Shown: positions 33,538 to 43,077, counted from the stretch's first letter. The stretch: 64,000 nucleotides of DNA from an uncultured Peptococcaceae bacterium (GCA_947254645.1 CAMYDW010000005.1:1-64000); one strand, 5' to 3'. Notes: generated from the sequence alone by a model not told the origin. Numbers and translations: made by a program.

Positions 33538-34725
33538 TTAACTTTTACTAATGAGTTGAACGCTACTTGGTGAGATGTTCTCTACCGTTAATCCTTCAAT
33601 ATTCATCAGTTGTACGCGTTCCATCATCGAAAAATCTGTTATTTTATCTACATTGACAAAGGCGCTCAACTTATCCCCAGCGTCTTTATAGCCTTCCTCC
33701 ATATGATAAGTCACTTGCACGATTGATGTTTCAAGTTGAAAATTGCCTGCCGCCTTTCCTTGTAATTGTACTGGTACCATTTTTGTCATGGTCCTCTCAA
33801 CAGTGTTTTTATTGCCTTTGTTAATTGTCAGTGTCACTTGCACGGCCATTGGTTGCGACAAATGCTTGCCCATTAAATTCACTGTTTTTGTGGTGCTCTC
33901 TGTCAAGGAGCTGATATCTATCTTTTCTGTTTTTACAGTGAGTATTTTAGAGAGTTCATCAGGGGTTCCTGATACAGTGGCCATGGTAGGCGTCACATCT
34001 ACAGCCGTCAATTCATAACCTGCTGGCAAGCTACCTGTTAATTGTGCTTGAATTGGCAATTCCTTCTCTATCACATTCTGTTCAACGGTTGCCTGCAAGT
34101 GTATACGTGATGGATAGGCTTTTATTTCTTCCGCTTCTATTCGAGTACCGTCTTTGTCAAAAAATACCACTGGTACTTCCTTATCTACATTTTCTGTCAA
34201 TTGAGAAAGATCCACCGCAACACCCACACTAGAAATTTGTGATAACATATTCAAATTTCCAGAAACAAAAACTTCCCCTGGATCTACAGAGAGATTCTTT
34301 AGGGTAACACCCTCTGGTAAGGTACCTGAACGCAAAATTGAAACCTTCATTCTCATACCTTCTCGTTGCTCTATATGAACCGAAACCTGCTCAGGATCTA
34401 ATTTTGTAATTTTAATCATACTTGGACCATTGATCTTAACATCCACTTGATGTTCACCAACATCCTTATTTTTCAAATCCAATACAGCACGAAAATCTTG
34501 TTCATTCACTGCAGACAACTTCGTTTCTCTGCCCCTTACGGTGAGCCTGATGGTATCACTTGATAGCGTAGCTGTCTTATCCTCTGCTAAATTAATAATA
34601 CTTACAGGGACTTGAATGGTGTGTTCCACTACTGGATTTTTTTCAATTCCTACATAAAGCCACAAAATAAGTGCAAAAATAAGTGCCAACAGTTTTAATG
34701 TTACATCATCTTTCTTCCACTGCAT
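33538..34725 (-). CDS. cdaR: YbbR-domain protein, CdaA regulator CdaR
   Basis: Membrane-anchored extracytoplasmic regulator of the diadenylate cyclase CdaA. The 395 residues have one N-terminal membrane helix (about 8-27) followed by about four YbbR repeats of 80-90 residues. The ATG overlaps the cdaA stop by one base, so the two partners are translationally coupled. Confidence 0.9.
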   Translation of the reverse strand: MQWKKDDVTLKLLALIFALILWLYVGIEKNPVVEHTIQVPVSIINLAEDKTATLSSDTIRLTVRGRETKLSAVNEQDFRAVLDLKNKDVGEHQVDVKINGPSMIKITKLDPEQVSVHIEQREGMRMKVSILRSGTLPEGVTLKNLSVDPGEVFVSGNLNMLSQISSVGVAVDLSQLTENVDKEVPVVFFDKDGTRIEAEEIKAYPSRIHLQATVEQNVIEKELPIQAQLTGSLPAGYELTAVDVTPTMATVSGTPDELSKILTVKTEKIDISSLTESTTKTVNLMGKHLSQPMAVQVTLTINKGNKNTVERTMTKMVPVQLQGKAAGNFQLETSIVQVTYHMEEGYKDAGDKLSAFVNVDKITDFSMMERVQLMNIEGLTVENISPSSVQLISKS

Positions 34726-35546
34726 TAGCTAAACACCTTCTTTACACGATCCCAAAAAGAGGTATTTTGAGGCTGTTCCAAGCTTTTTTTCAACACTTTG
34801 ATAAGATCTTCCTTTGATAGATTATAGCGCAAGCGGCCATGTTCAACGACAGACATCGCACCTGTTTCCTCTGACACCACTGCCACAACTGCATCGCTTA
34901 CCTCTGAAAGACCAATCGCAGCACGATGACGAGTCCCTAGCTTCATGGAAATATTCGCATTATCCGAAAGTGGCAAAAAACAGCTTGCCGCTATAATTTG
35001 ATTTCCGTGGATAATGACGGCCCCATCATGCAGAGGTGTATTCACAATAAAAATATTTTTTAAAAGTGCTGCTGATAATTGTCCATTGATGGCGATACCT
35101 GTTGCCACATATTCCATCAGTTGGTTTTCACGTGCTATGGCAATAAGAATACCAGTTTTGCTCTCACTGGCGGCCTCCATGCAGCTGACGATATGCGCAA
35201 TTTGCTCTGTTGCGGCTTTTTCATCAATCGTTTTATGATTTAAAAAAACAGCTGTTCCAGAGCCAAGTCGTTCCAACGCACGACGTAATTCTGGTGCAAA
35301 AATCACTGGAATGGCTATAATAAACATCCGTTGTAACTGTACCAATACCCAGTTCACTGTGGATAAGCCGATGTATTCACTAATCACTGTAAAACCTAAT
35401 AACACAGCAACCCCTTTTGCTAACGGAACTGCTCTGGTTCCTCGAACCATTTCTAAAATCTTATAAATGGCAAAGGCGATGATAAGAATGTCTATTAAAT
35501 TTATTGGATAGATTAGTGATGGAAAATTTGTGAGAAAACTCGTCAC
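34725..35546 (-). CDS. cdaA: Diadenylate cyclase CdaA
   Basis: Makes cyclic di-AMP from two ATP at the membrane, controlling potassium and osmotic balance. The 273 residues have three membrane helices in the first 82 residues and a DAC domain with DGA (174-176, PLHDGAVI) and RHR (206-208, GTRHRAAIG). The first gene of the cdaA-cdaR-glmM-acpS-nnr operon. No clear promoter is seen upstream. Confidence 0.95.
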   Translation of the reverse strand: MTSFLTNFPSLIYPINLIDILIIAFAIYKILEMVRGTRAVPLAKGVAVLLGFTVISEYIGLSTVNWVLVQLQRMFIIAIPVIFAPELRRALERLGSGTAVFLNHKTIDEKAATEQIAHIVSCMEAASESKTGILIAIARENQLMEYVATGIAINGQLSAALLKNIFIVNTPLHDGAVIIHGNQIIAASCFLPLSDNANISMKLGTRHRAAIGLSEVSDAVVAVVSEETGAMSVVEHGRLRYNLSKEDLIKVLKKSLEQPQNTSFWDRVKKVFS

Positions 35547-35630
35547 ACTTCCACACCCTTTCTATGAACAAGTCTATTTCTATTGTACAACATTGATTCC
35601 GAGAATTCATCATGATTTGGTTAAAACTAT

Positions 35631-36098
35631 TTACAGTTCATGCACACAAAAAAAAGAACGTGTACAATCACTTGTACACGTTCTTTTATATTTTTCAATT
35701 TCAATATGTAACTCAGCTCGATCCAAGGTTGGCTTCAACAATCGATATAAGAGCACCACTAGAATCGTCGATAATATCGCATTAATAAATGTTGTGACAG
35801 AAGTCATTTTTGCCAAAATTTCTGCAGCTTCTTGCGGCATTTCTAAAAGATAGCGCTTGTAGAAATATCCCACTAAAGGATCCATCAAATCAGCAAGTCC
35901 CATTCCAACTGCACCAGCCACATCCCCCGGTAAGCTGCCTAACAGTAGCGCTGCTAACACACACATAGCATTCCCTAGATGAATAGAGGTTGCACCACCA
36001 GGTGTTGTGATTTTAATCTGCAAAAAAGTAAACACAACAAAACATAATGCTGCCATTAAAGCCGTCTGTGTCAATTTCATTAATTGATTTTTGTCCAT
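35631..36098 (-). CDS. ECF transporter S component, frame runs through a terminator
   Basis: The 155-residue frame has about five hydrophobic helices and the S-component-like region SIHLGNAMCVLAALLLGSLPG..GMGLADL. It should capture a vitamin-like substrate for an energy-coupling-factor transporter; the substrate is not deducible. GGGGAGGGG precedes the ATG. Oddity: the last 18 codons are the two arms and T8 tract of a perfect 16-bp terminator, and the only stop lies beyond it (35631-35633). A frameshift near the 3' end may have removed the original stop, or the mRNA may lack a stop codon. Confidence 0.8.
   Translation of the reverse strand: MDKNQLMKLTQTALMAALCFVVFTFLQIKITTPGGATSIHLGNAMCVLAALLLGSLPGDVAGAVGMGLADLMDPLVGYFYKRYLLEMPQEAAEILAKMTSVTTFINAILSTILVVLLYRLLKPTLDRAELHIEIEKYKRTCTSDCTRSFFCVHEL
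35648..35687 (-). terminator. Perfect 16-bp terminator inside the S-component frame
   Basis: Arms at 35687-35672 and 35667-35652 pair perfectly around a 4-base loop; T8 follows on the minus strand. It lies upstream of the frame's stop codon. Confidence 0.88.
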
Positions 36099-36218
36099 AG
36101 ACGCCCCTCCCCTTTTTTATTCTCCTTCTATTGTACTCAAGATAAAAACAAATAAGAAGATGTATATTTCAATATTTTCTACGATGAGAGAAGCCTTTAA
36201 AATTTTTCTACAACAAAT

Positions 36219-36246
36219 AAAGGCCATGCCATAGCATGACCTTTAT
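36219..36246 (-). terminator. Terminator after the DUF6472 gene
   Basis: Minus-strand stem AAAGGTCATGC / GCATGGCCTTT with one mismatch, followed by ATTTGTTG. It ends the argS-fba-glpX-DUF6472 unit. Confidence 0.65.
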
Positions 36247-36248
36247 GA

Positions 36249-36425
36249 TTATTGTTTTCGAGCAATCGTATAATCATCGCCCATTCGATAATAGGGACAA
36301 TCACAAAATGTATCTGACATAAATTTCTGCAACTCATCCTCATCCAGAGCCATATCACAAACGTAATATTCGAGTTCGTCATCATAGTCATAATACATAC
36401 AATATTCGCACTTGCTTACAGACAT
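36249..36425 (-). CDS. Small cysteine-rich protein, DUF6472-like
   Basis: A 58-residue frame from ATG 36425 to TAA 36249, 28 bases after glpX. It has Cys6 and Cys9 (KCEYC), an acidic YDYDDELEYYVCDM stretch, LDEDELQKF, CDCPYY and ends in GDDYTIARKQ. This pattern matches small proteins of family DUF6472 found widely in Clostridia; the CxxC..C..CxCP cysteines suggest metal binding. The function is unknown. Position after fba-glpX may reflect only transcriptional convenience. Confidence 0.82.
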   Translation of the reverse strand: MSVSKCEYCMYYDYDDELEYYVCDMALDEDELQKFMSDTFCDCPYYRMGDDYTIARKQ

Positions 36426-36453
36426 TTTAAAAGCATCTCATTTCTTTATTGAA

Positions 36454-37407
36454 TTATGCTTTTACTTCAGATGGTTTTTTATACATTGCTTCGATAAAGC
36501 GAATGGTTTTCGTTTTATTTCTCAAAACAATGGTATGGGTTTTAATGTGTTCGCCAGTTTGTACAATCCCGCGAAGCACATCGCCATCGGTCACACCTGT
36601 CGCAATAAACATGACATCATCTACGCTTACCAATTCATTCAAGGTAAATACATGATTCATATCGGTATGGCCCATGGTTTCAGCACGACGAATTTGTTCA
36701 TCGTTTTCAGGAACCAAGCGTGCTTGCATATCACCACCAAGACATTTAACAGCGGCTGCTGCCAAAACCCCTTCTGGTGCGCCACCAATCCCTAAAATCA
36801 TATCAATAGCACCTGTTTCCATCGCTACAGTTAAAGCAGGTGCCACGTCCCCATCGGTAATCAATTTTACACGAGCGCCCAACGCTTTGCAGGCTTGTTT
36901 GATATGCTCGTGACGTTCACGGTCAAGAAGACAAACCGTCATTTCAGACAAATCCTTGCCAATGGCTTTTGCCACATTTTTCAAGTTTTCTTCAACGGTT
37001 TTATCAATGTCAATGGCACCCTTGGCTTTTGGTCCAACAATAATTTTATCCATATACATATCTGGTGCATGAAGTAGGCCACCTGCTTCTGCAATTGCCA
37101 TAACAGCAATCGCACCATGTTGGTTCTTTGCAGTTAGGTTGGTGCCTTCAAGTGGGTCAACAGCAATATCTACTTCATTGCCCCCTAAACCAACTTTTTC
37201 ACCAATATAGAGCATTGGTGCTTCATCCATTTCACCTTCACCAATCACAACAGTGCCTGAAATGTGAATGGTATCAAACATTTTACGCATAGCTTCTACT
37301 GCAGCACCATCTGCAGAATTTTTTTCCATACGTCCAATCCATTTTTCACAGTTAATAGCTGCTGCTTCTGTGACACGAGCAAATTCAATAACTAAATCTC
37401 TTTCCAT
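36454..37407 (-). CDS. glpX: Fructose-1,6-bisphosphatase class II
   Basis: Dephosphorylates fructose-1,6-bisphosphate, the committed gluconeogenic step. The 317 residues start at ATG 37407 with GAGG upstream; the frame open to 37464 overlaps fba and is not used. GEGEMDEAPML, DPLEGTNLTA and GIGGAPEGVLAA are class II signatures. It directly follows fba, so aldolase and phosphatase are co-expressed, as expected for an organism that builds hexose from lactate or similar acids. Confidence 0.96.
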   Translation of the reverse strand: MERDLVIEFARVTEAAAINCEKWIGRMEKNSADGAAVEAMRKMFDTIHISGTVVIGEGEMDEAPMLYIGEKVGLGGNEVDIAVDPLEGTNLTAKNQHGAIAVMAIAEAGGLLHAPDMYMDKIIVGPKAKGAIDIDKTVEENLKNVAKAIGKDLSEMTVCLLDRERHEHIKQACKALGARVKLITDGDVAPALTVAMETGAIDMILGIGGAPEGVLAAAAVKCLGGDMQARLVPENDEQIRRAETMGHTDMNHVFTLNELVSVDDVMFIATGVTDGDVLRGIVQTGEHIKTHTIVLRNKTKTIRFIEAMYKKPSEVKA

Positions 37408-37417
37408 GATAATATCC

Positions 37418-38272
37418 TCACGCCTTTCCGTTGCTGCCGAAAATACGGATTTTTTCTGCAACACGTGCTGCCATTTGTTCTCTTGCTCGGCCTAAAATCT
37501 TACGTGGATCAATTTCATTTGGTGTTTCTGCCAACACTTCTCTCACACCATCTGTGAACGCTTCACGCAAATTGGTATCAATGTTAATTTTACGCACGCC
37601 ACGACGAACAGCTTCTTGCAATGCTTCATCAGGCACACCAGAAGAACCATGTAATACAATTGGAATTTGAACGCGTTCTTTAATGGTTGTCAAACGGTCA
37701 AAGTCTAATTGTGGAATCCCTTTATATTGACCATGTGCAGTACCAATAGCCACAGCTAAAGAGCGGATACCAGTTTGTTGCACAAAGTAAGCTGCTTCAT
37801 CAGGATCGGTAAAGGATGCTTCACGTTCAGAAACAGTGACATCATCTTCAGTACCACCGATTTTACCCAATTCTGCTTCAACTGAAATACCTAATGGATT
37901 AGCAACAGAAAGAATACGATTGGTCATTTCAATATTTTCTTCCAATGGATGTTTGGACCAGTCAATCATAACAGAGGTAAATCCGTTACCAATGCATTTA
38001 ATAACTTGTTCAAAACTTGTACCATGGTCTAAGTGCAAAGCGACAGGTACTGTTGCTGCTTCCGCAGCAGTTTTAACAAGGCTTACAATATAATTTAAGC
38101 CTGCATATTTCAAAGCCCCTTGGCTTGCTTGGATGATTACTGGAGAGTGCTCTGCCTCTGCAGCCATCATAATTGCTTGAACAATTTCCATGTTGTTACA
38201 GTTAAAGGCACCAACAGCATATCCTCCTTGTTCAGCAGCATTCAGAAGTGTATCAACGTTTACTAATGGCAT
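37418..38272 (-). CDS. fba: Class II fructose-bisphosphate aldolase
   Basis: Zinc-dependent aldolase joining or splitting DHAP and glyceraldehyde-3-P. The 284 residues start at ATG 38272 with AAAGGAGG upstream; the longer frame to 38317 runs into argS. Catalytic Asp82 and zinc ligand His83 (HLDHG), Glu134, His180 (GTAHGQYKG) and His208 (VLHGSSG) are present. Sits between argS (22 bases) and glpX (10 bases). Confidence 0.95.
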   Translation of the reverse strand: MPLVNVDTLLNAAEQGGYAVGAFNCNNMEIVQAIMMAAEAEHSPVIIQASQGALKYAGLNYIVSLVKTAAEAATVPVALHLDHGTSFEQVIKCIGNGFTSVMIDWSKHPLEENIEMTNRILSVANPLGISVEAELGKIGGTEDDVTVSEREASFTDPDEAAYFVQQTGIRSLAVAIGTAHGQYKGIPQLDFDRLTTIKERVQIPIVLHGSSGVPDEALQEAVRRGVRKINIDTNLREAFTDGVREVLAETPNEIDPRKILGRAREQMAARVAEKIRIFGSNGKA

Positions 38273-38294
38273 ATTTATATCCTCCTTTAAAAGT

Positions 38295-39968
38295 TTACAT
38301 ACGTTCTGGGGCATCAAGGCCCAATAAATTTAAGACGTTACGCAAAGTGATACGTGTGCAATCTACCAAGACAAGTCTTGCATCACGCACTGCTGTATCG
38401 TCTGTAAGCACCTTACAACTATTATAGAAACTATGAAATGCAGTTGCAAGATTTTTAGCATAATAGGCCAAATGATAAGGCGCCAATTCTCTAGCAGCAT
38501 CAGCCACTTCTTGTGGCCATTCAGCCAATTGGCGAATAAGTTGACGTTCATTGTCATCGATGAGAACGCTCAAGTCAACATCGCTGGCTTTTGGTGTTGG
38601 CACACCTGCAACCGAAAGAATACTACAAATGCGCGCATGTGCATATTGCACATAATAGACAGGGTTATCACTGGATTGGGCTTTTGCCAAATCCAAATCA
38701 AAATCCATTGCACTATCTGGATTGCGCATCACAAAGAAGAAGCGAGCAGCTTCTTTTCCAACTTCTTCAATCAATTCCTCTAGGGTAACATATTGGCCGC
38801 TACGCTTACTCATCTTCACCAATTCGCCACCACGATAGAGACGAACCAATTGCATCAAAATAACGGTAATATCCTCACCAGGATAACCAAGGGCAGTCAT
38901 CGCCCCTTTTAAGCGTGCAACGTGACCATGATGATCAGCGCCCCAAATATTAATGAGTTTTTTATACCCACGTTCAAATTTATTGCGATGATAGGCAATA
39001 TCAGCAGCAAAATAAGTTGGGGTTCCATTGGAACGAATGAGCACTTCGTCTTTTTCTTCGCCCCAAGCAGTACATTTTAACCATTGAGCGTCATCTTTTT
39101 CATAGACAAAGCCACGTTCTCGTAGTATATCTACCACTTCTTTGACATCGCCTGCACGGTGTAAGCTTTGTTCACTAAACCATTGATCATAGGTGACCCC
39201 AAAGCTTTCCAAACCACGGCGGATGCCTGCGACCTTTTCTTCTAGTGCAAAAGCCTTCATTGCTTCACGACGATCTGCTTCAGACATTTCTACAAAGCTT
39301 TCACCTTTTTCATCAATCAGGCGTTGAGCTGTCGTGATAATATCTTTCCCGTGGTAGCCATCTTCAGGAATCGTATAATCATCTCTACCAAGAAGTTCAA
39401 AATAGCGTGCTTCTACTGATTTACCAAGATTTTCTACTTGATTGCCTGCATCATTAATATAATATTCTTTATCACATGCATAGCCAGCTTTATTTAAAAC
39501 AGCAGCCAATACATCGCCGAGCGCCCCACCACGGGCATTTCCCATGTGAAGTAGTCCAGTTGGATTGGCACTAACAAATTCTACTTGTACGCGTTCACCT
39601 TGGCCGTCATTGCTTTGTCCATAATCCGTATCTTCTTCTTGAATAGCCGCTAAAATTGGATTTAACCAACCATCAACCAAGTAGAAGTTGATAAAGCCAG
39701 GACCTGCAATATCAATGCGTTCAATAAGAGACGGACAATCAATACCAGCCACAATTTGCTCTGCAATCATACGTGGATTTTGACGAGCCACTCGTGTGAG
39801 TTGCATGGCTAAGTTGGTGGAAAAATCCCCATTGCCTTCATTCTTAGGGGTTTCAATAACAAATTCAGGCAATTCTAATGCTGGTAAGCGTTCTTCATCC
39901 ATCGCTTTTTGGCAAGCAGCAATAATATTTTCTCTTAAAGATAATGTTGTTTGTTCAATAATATTCAT
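38295..39968 (-). CDS. argS: Arginyl-tRNA synthetase
   Basis: Charges tRNA-Arg. The 557 residues are full length, with the class I HIGH motif as HMGN (LLHMGNARGGALGD), the KMSKS motif as KMSKRSG, and the C-terminal DALR anticodon domain. It is the first gene of the argS-fba-glpX unit. An extended -10 (TGCTATGAT) is just upstream. Confidence 0.96.
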   Translation of the reverse strand: MNIIEQTTLSLRENIIAACQKAMDEERLPALELPEFVIETPKNEGNGDFSTNLAMQLTRVARQNPRMIAEQIVAGIDCPSLIERIDIAGPGFINFYLVDGWLNPILAAIQEEDTDYGQSNDGQGERVQVEFVSANPTGLLHMGNARGGALGDVLAAVLNKAGYACDKEYYINDAGNQVENLGKSVEARYFELLGRDDYTIPEDGYHGKDIITTAQRLIDEKGESFVEMSEADRREAMKAFALEEKVAGIRRGLESFGVTYDQWFSEQSLHRAGDVKEVVDILRERGFVYEKDDAQWLKCTAWGEEKDEVLIRSNGTPTYFAADIAYHRNKFERGYKKLINIWGADHHGHVARLKGAMTALGYPGEDITVILMQLVRLYRGGELVKMSKRSGQYVTLEELIEEVGKEAARFFFVMRNPDSAMDFDLDLAKAQSSDNPVYYVQYAHARICSILSVAGVPTPKASDVDLSVLIDDNERQLIRQLAEWPQEVADAARELAPYHLAYYAKNLATAFHSFYNSCKVLTDDTAVRDARLVLVDCTRITLRNVLNLLGLDAPERM

Positions 39969-39998
39969 AGGATTCCTCCCAAATTAACAGATGTTTTT

Positions 39999-40007
39999 AT
40001 CATAGCA
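39999..40007 (-). promoter_or_regulatory. Possible extended -10 promoter of argS
   Basis: TGCTATGAT on the minus strand, about 30 bases before the argS ATG; no convincing -35. Confidence 0.4.
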
Positions 40008-40043
40008 TAAAAATAGAAACTTGTACTTTCTTTTATAAAGTTC

Positions 40044-41570
40044 TTATAAGAAATATACCGATGGTTGCTGTCCTTGACTGTTTCGTTGTGCAATATATTC
40101 TTCAGCCAAGGCCAAATCACCAGCATACGGTTCTGCCCCATTTGGTCCTTTTTGCGCCACTTCCCCGCCTTTTCCGAGCAAAAGCACAACAGCGTCCTTT
40201 GGTGCAGATAAAATGGCGTCCTTAATGCCATTTTCTCTATCTGTCAAGGACACAAAAGGCACTGAACAGGTAAACGCAGCAGAAATTTCAGCATTAATCG
40301 CTTCAATTTCTTCTTTTGCAGGATCATCAGGCACTAGATAGATACGTGTCGCTTCTTTACTTGCTACACGTCCCAAATCTGGACGTCGACTTTGTGCCTT
40401 GCTTCCAGCTGAACCAAAAACACAATAAATTGGCATATTAGGAAATTCGTGATGCACTGTTTCAAAAACTTTTCTGAAACTTATATCATTGTGGGCGTAG
40501 TCCACAATAACGGTGACACCATCAGCGCTGTGGCGATAAACCATATGTCCCGCCAATTGTACTTCCGCCAGCGTCTCTCTAATGGTATCTTCATCAACCC
40601 CTAAAGTAAGGGCCACACTTGAGGCCGCCAATGCATTTTCAACATTAAACAACCCCTTCATCGCTGTACAAATATTAAAAGCTTTATCTTCATATTGAAG
40701 TTCAAAAGCCGTCCCTTTTCCTTCATCACTGATATGAACAGCTCGATAATCGGCTTCATTATCAATGGCAAAAGTAGTGACTGCTCCAACCTTCTGCGCA
40801 CTCTCTAAAATAACATCATAATGCTCGCTATTGGGATTAATATAGGCATGCTTACAGACATCAAACAACATACGTTTACTTGAAAAATAGTCTTCAAAAT
40901 CTGGATGTTCGATATCACTAATATGATCGGGGGCAATATTTAAAAACACACCATGATCAAATTGAATTTGCCCTACACGATGATACTTTAGCGCCTGACT
41001 AGACACTTCAACAATCATTCGGTGCAATCCACTTTCCACAGCATTGTCTAGATGACGATATAAGTCAATATTTTCTGGTGTTGTCAATACGGCCGCTTGG
41101 TCCACTTTGCCATCTACCACCCGTGCAGAAGAAGTCAGTCCTGTCATCGGCGCAGCATTTTTTCGCGCATCAGCGTCTAAGATGGCTTTCAATAAGGTTA
41201 CTGTGGTGGACTTCCCTTTTGTCCCTGTGACACCAATCATGGTAAGCTTTTTCCAAGGAGATTCAAAGAATACATCTGCCACAACAGCCAATGCCTTGCG
41301 TATATCCTTTACGATGAGGGAAGTTAATTCCTCCCCTTCATCAAAAGGTCGCATCGCAAGATAAGCAATAGCACCAGCCTCTTTAGCCTTTGCGATATAT
41401 TCTGGCTCAAAATGAGCCCCTTTACATAAAAATAAGGTGTTGGCGCTGACCTTTCTGGAATCATACTGAATATCCTCAATGATGGCATTGGCATCGCCTT
41501 GCCAATAAATCAGTAAGTCCTCCTCGCGCAAACGTATAATAAACTCAGAAAGAGGAATTTGATGTCTCAT
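40044..41570 (-). CDS. MurE-like UDP-MurNAc-peptide synthetase
   Basis: Mur ligase that adds the third amino acid to UDP-MurNAc-dipeptide, or a paralogue. The 508 residues have the three Mur domains: N-terminal UDP-binding region, ATP loop GTKGKS (116-121), and a C-terminal domain. The specificity motif reads DDPAKE (415-420), not the DNPR of diaminopimelate-adding MurE; it is nearer the DNPA-type motif of lysine-adding enzymes. The gene lies outside a dcw cluster, after prmA, so it may be a second MurE with another substrate. Confidence 0.85.
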   Translation of the reverse strand: MRHQIPLSEFIIRLREEDLLIYWQGDANAIIEDIQYDSRKVSANTLFLCKGAHFEPEYIAKAKEAGAIAYLAMRPFDEGEELTSLIVKDIRKALAVVADVFFESPWKKLTMIGVTGTKGKSTTVTLLKAILDADARKNAAPMTGLTSSARVVDGKVDQAAVLTTPENIDLYRHLDNAVESGLHRMIVEVSSQALKYHRVGQIQFDHGVFLNIAPDHISDIEHPDFEDYFSSKRMLFDVCKHAYINPNSEHYDVILESAQKVGAVTTFAIDNEADYRAVHISDEGKGTAFELQYEDKAFNICTAMKGLFNVENALAASSVALTLGVDEDTIRETLAEVQLAGHMVYRHSADGVTVIVDYAHNDISFRKVFETVHHEFPNMPIYCVFGSAGSKAQSRRPDLGRVASKEATRIYLVPDDPAKEEIEAINAEISAAFTCSVPFVSLTDRENGIKDAILSAPKDAVVLLLGKGGEVAQKGPNGAEPYAGDLALAEEYIAQRNSQGQQPSVYFL

Positions 41571-41571
41571 T

Positions 41572-42498
41572 TTATACCCCTTCCTTCACATGAACTTCTG
41601 CCAAAATAGCGCACCAAGGACCATCTTCTCGCACTTCCTTGATATGAAAGCCTGCATCTGTCAATGCTTTTTGAACTTCCTCTGCACGTTCAATAAGCAC
41701 ACCTGAACAGAGAAATTGTCCTTTTTCCTGAAGGTGGCTTTCTAGCTGTGGGACCAACATTAAAATGACATCAGCCACGATGTTGGCAATAATTAAATCT
41801 GCCTTGCCTGTACATTGCTTGAGCAAGTCACTTTTATAGCTCATAATCGTTGCATTGTTTTTAGCTGCATTCATGGCCGCGGCACGCACAGCTATGTCAT
41901 CATAATCCATTGCATCTACCCGATCAGCACCGAGCGCCTGAGCAGCAATCGCTAAAATACCACTGCCTGTCCCCACATCAAACACTGTCATATTTGGCAC
42001 AATCAGTTCTTCCAACCAAGCCATACAAAGAGAGGTGGTTTCATGCTCCCCTGTCCCAAAAGCCATTCCTGGTTCAATGCGAATCACTATATCCTCTGGA
42101 ATATCAGGTTCTAACCATTCGGGCACCACTTGAATACGTGTGCCATAATGCAAAATATGATAATGCTCTTTCCATGATTCTGCCCAATCTTCATCTACAA
42201 TATCTTGTGTTTCCCATACCACCGTCTCATCAATGGCATGAACAGCCTCTTGTAGCTTTTGATAGCGTCCATGAAAGTCTGCATTTTTTTCAAAATAGCC
42301 ACTCACCTTTGGCACATCTGCCGATAAAATACCCTCAGAAAATTCATGCGCATCCCAATCATTCCCTCTAGTATGTGCAAGAATCGATTCTGGATCATAG
42401 ACCATTGTCCCATTTGGAAAATGAATATTAAAAATATCAGTAATAGCATCTAAATGTTGACGATTAACAACTTTACAAGACACTTCTTTCCAGTCCAA
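41572..42498 (-). CDS. prmA: Ribosomal protein L11 methyltransferase
   Basis: Trimethylates ribosomal protein L11 using SAM. The start is TTG at 42498, 8 bases after AAAGG; the GTG at 42507 overlaps that signal. The 308 residues have an N-terminal substrate-recognition domain and a methyltransferase domain with FDVGTGSGILAIAA and the NIVADV motif. The stop lies one base before the MurE-like ATG. Confidence 0.94.
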   Translation of the reverse strand: MDWKEVSCKVVNRQHLDAITDIFNIHFPNGTMVYDPESILAHTRGNDWDAHEFSEGILSADVPKVSGYFEKNADFHGRYQKLQEAVHAIDETVVWETQDIVDEDWAESWKEHYHILHYGTRIQVVPEWLEPDIPEDIVIRIEPGMAFGTGEHETTSLCMAWLEELIVPNMTVFDVGTGSGILAIAAQALGADRVDAMDYDDIAVRAAAMNAAKNNATIMSYKSDLLKQCTGKADLIIANIVADVILMLVPQLESHLQEKGQFLCSGVLIERAEEVQKALTDAGFHIKEVREDGPWCAILAEVHVKEGV

Positions 42499-42597
42499 AA
42501 AAATCACCTTTTTTTCGCATAATCTCGAATCATTATATCATAAAGCCTGTTTTATGTCGCATCATATCAGGGAAATACTATGAATGTTTCCTTTTGC

Positions 42598-43077
42598 TTA
42601 GGATTCATTGATTAATTTTCCACTCATGTGGTCAATGTGCAATGCTAAAAGTTGCACATGTTGAATCGCTTTATCAATTTCTTGATCCACTTCCTCTGCC
42701 GATGGATAATATTTAATCCCTAAACGACGAACCATTTCTTTGGTCTTATTAATATCATTTACCAGTTCAACCTGCCCAAAGACAATCACACTCTTAATAT
42801 TGAGCGCCCATTCTCCTTCTTTAACAAAACCTTTATCATACACACAAAAGGATACGTTGTTATTATGAGTTAGTGCCTCTATTTTATGCCCTGATTTTGC
42901 AGTATGAAAATAAAGTATTTTATCTTCCTTATCATAAACATAGTTCATTGGAAAAGCATAAGGATAGCCTTCTTCACCATATACTGCCATGACACCTCGC
43001 GGTTCTTGAGTCAAGATGCTTTCGCATTCTTCTATACTGATTGCTTGGTGAAACCTTCTCATTCTTCTAAAATCCAT
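42598..43077 (-). CDS. Pyridoxamine 5'-phosphate oxidase-fold (NimA-like) flavoprotein
   Basis: The 159 residues start at ATG 43077 with GGAGG upstream. The split-barrel flavin-binding fold is indicated by GVMAVYGEEGYPYAFPMNYVY, YFHTAKSGHKIEAL and SVIVFGQVELV. The best match is the group related to nitroimidazole reductases (NimA-like) rather than true PdxH. It probably binds FMN and acts on an unknown small oxidant. Confidence 0.85.
   Translation of the reverse strand: MDFRRMRRFHQAISIEECESILTQEPRGVMAVYGEEGYPYAFPMNYVYDKEDKILYFHTAKSGHKIEALTHNNNVSFCVYDKGFVKEGEWALNIKSVIVFGQVELVNDINKTKEMVRRLGIKYYPSAEEVDQEIDKAIQHVQLLALHIDHMSGKLINES

Noticed and set aside
36099..36196. A vitamin riboswitch in front of the ECF S component.
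   Set aside because: The roughly 100-base leader has no TPP, FMN, cobalamin, preQ1 or folate motif that I could find.
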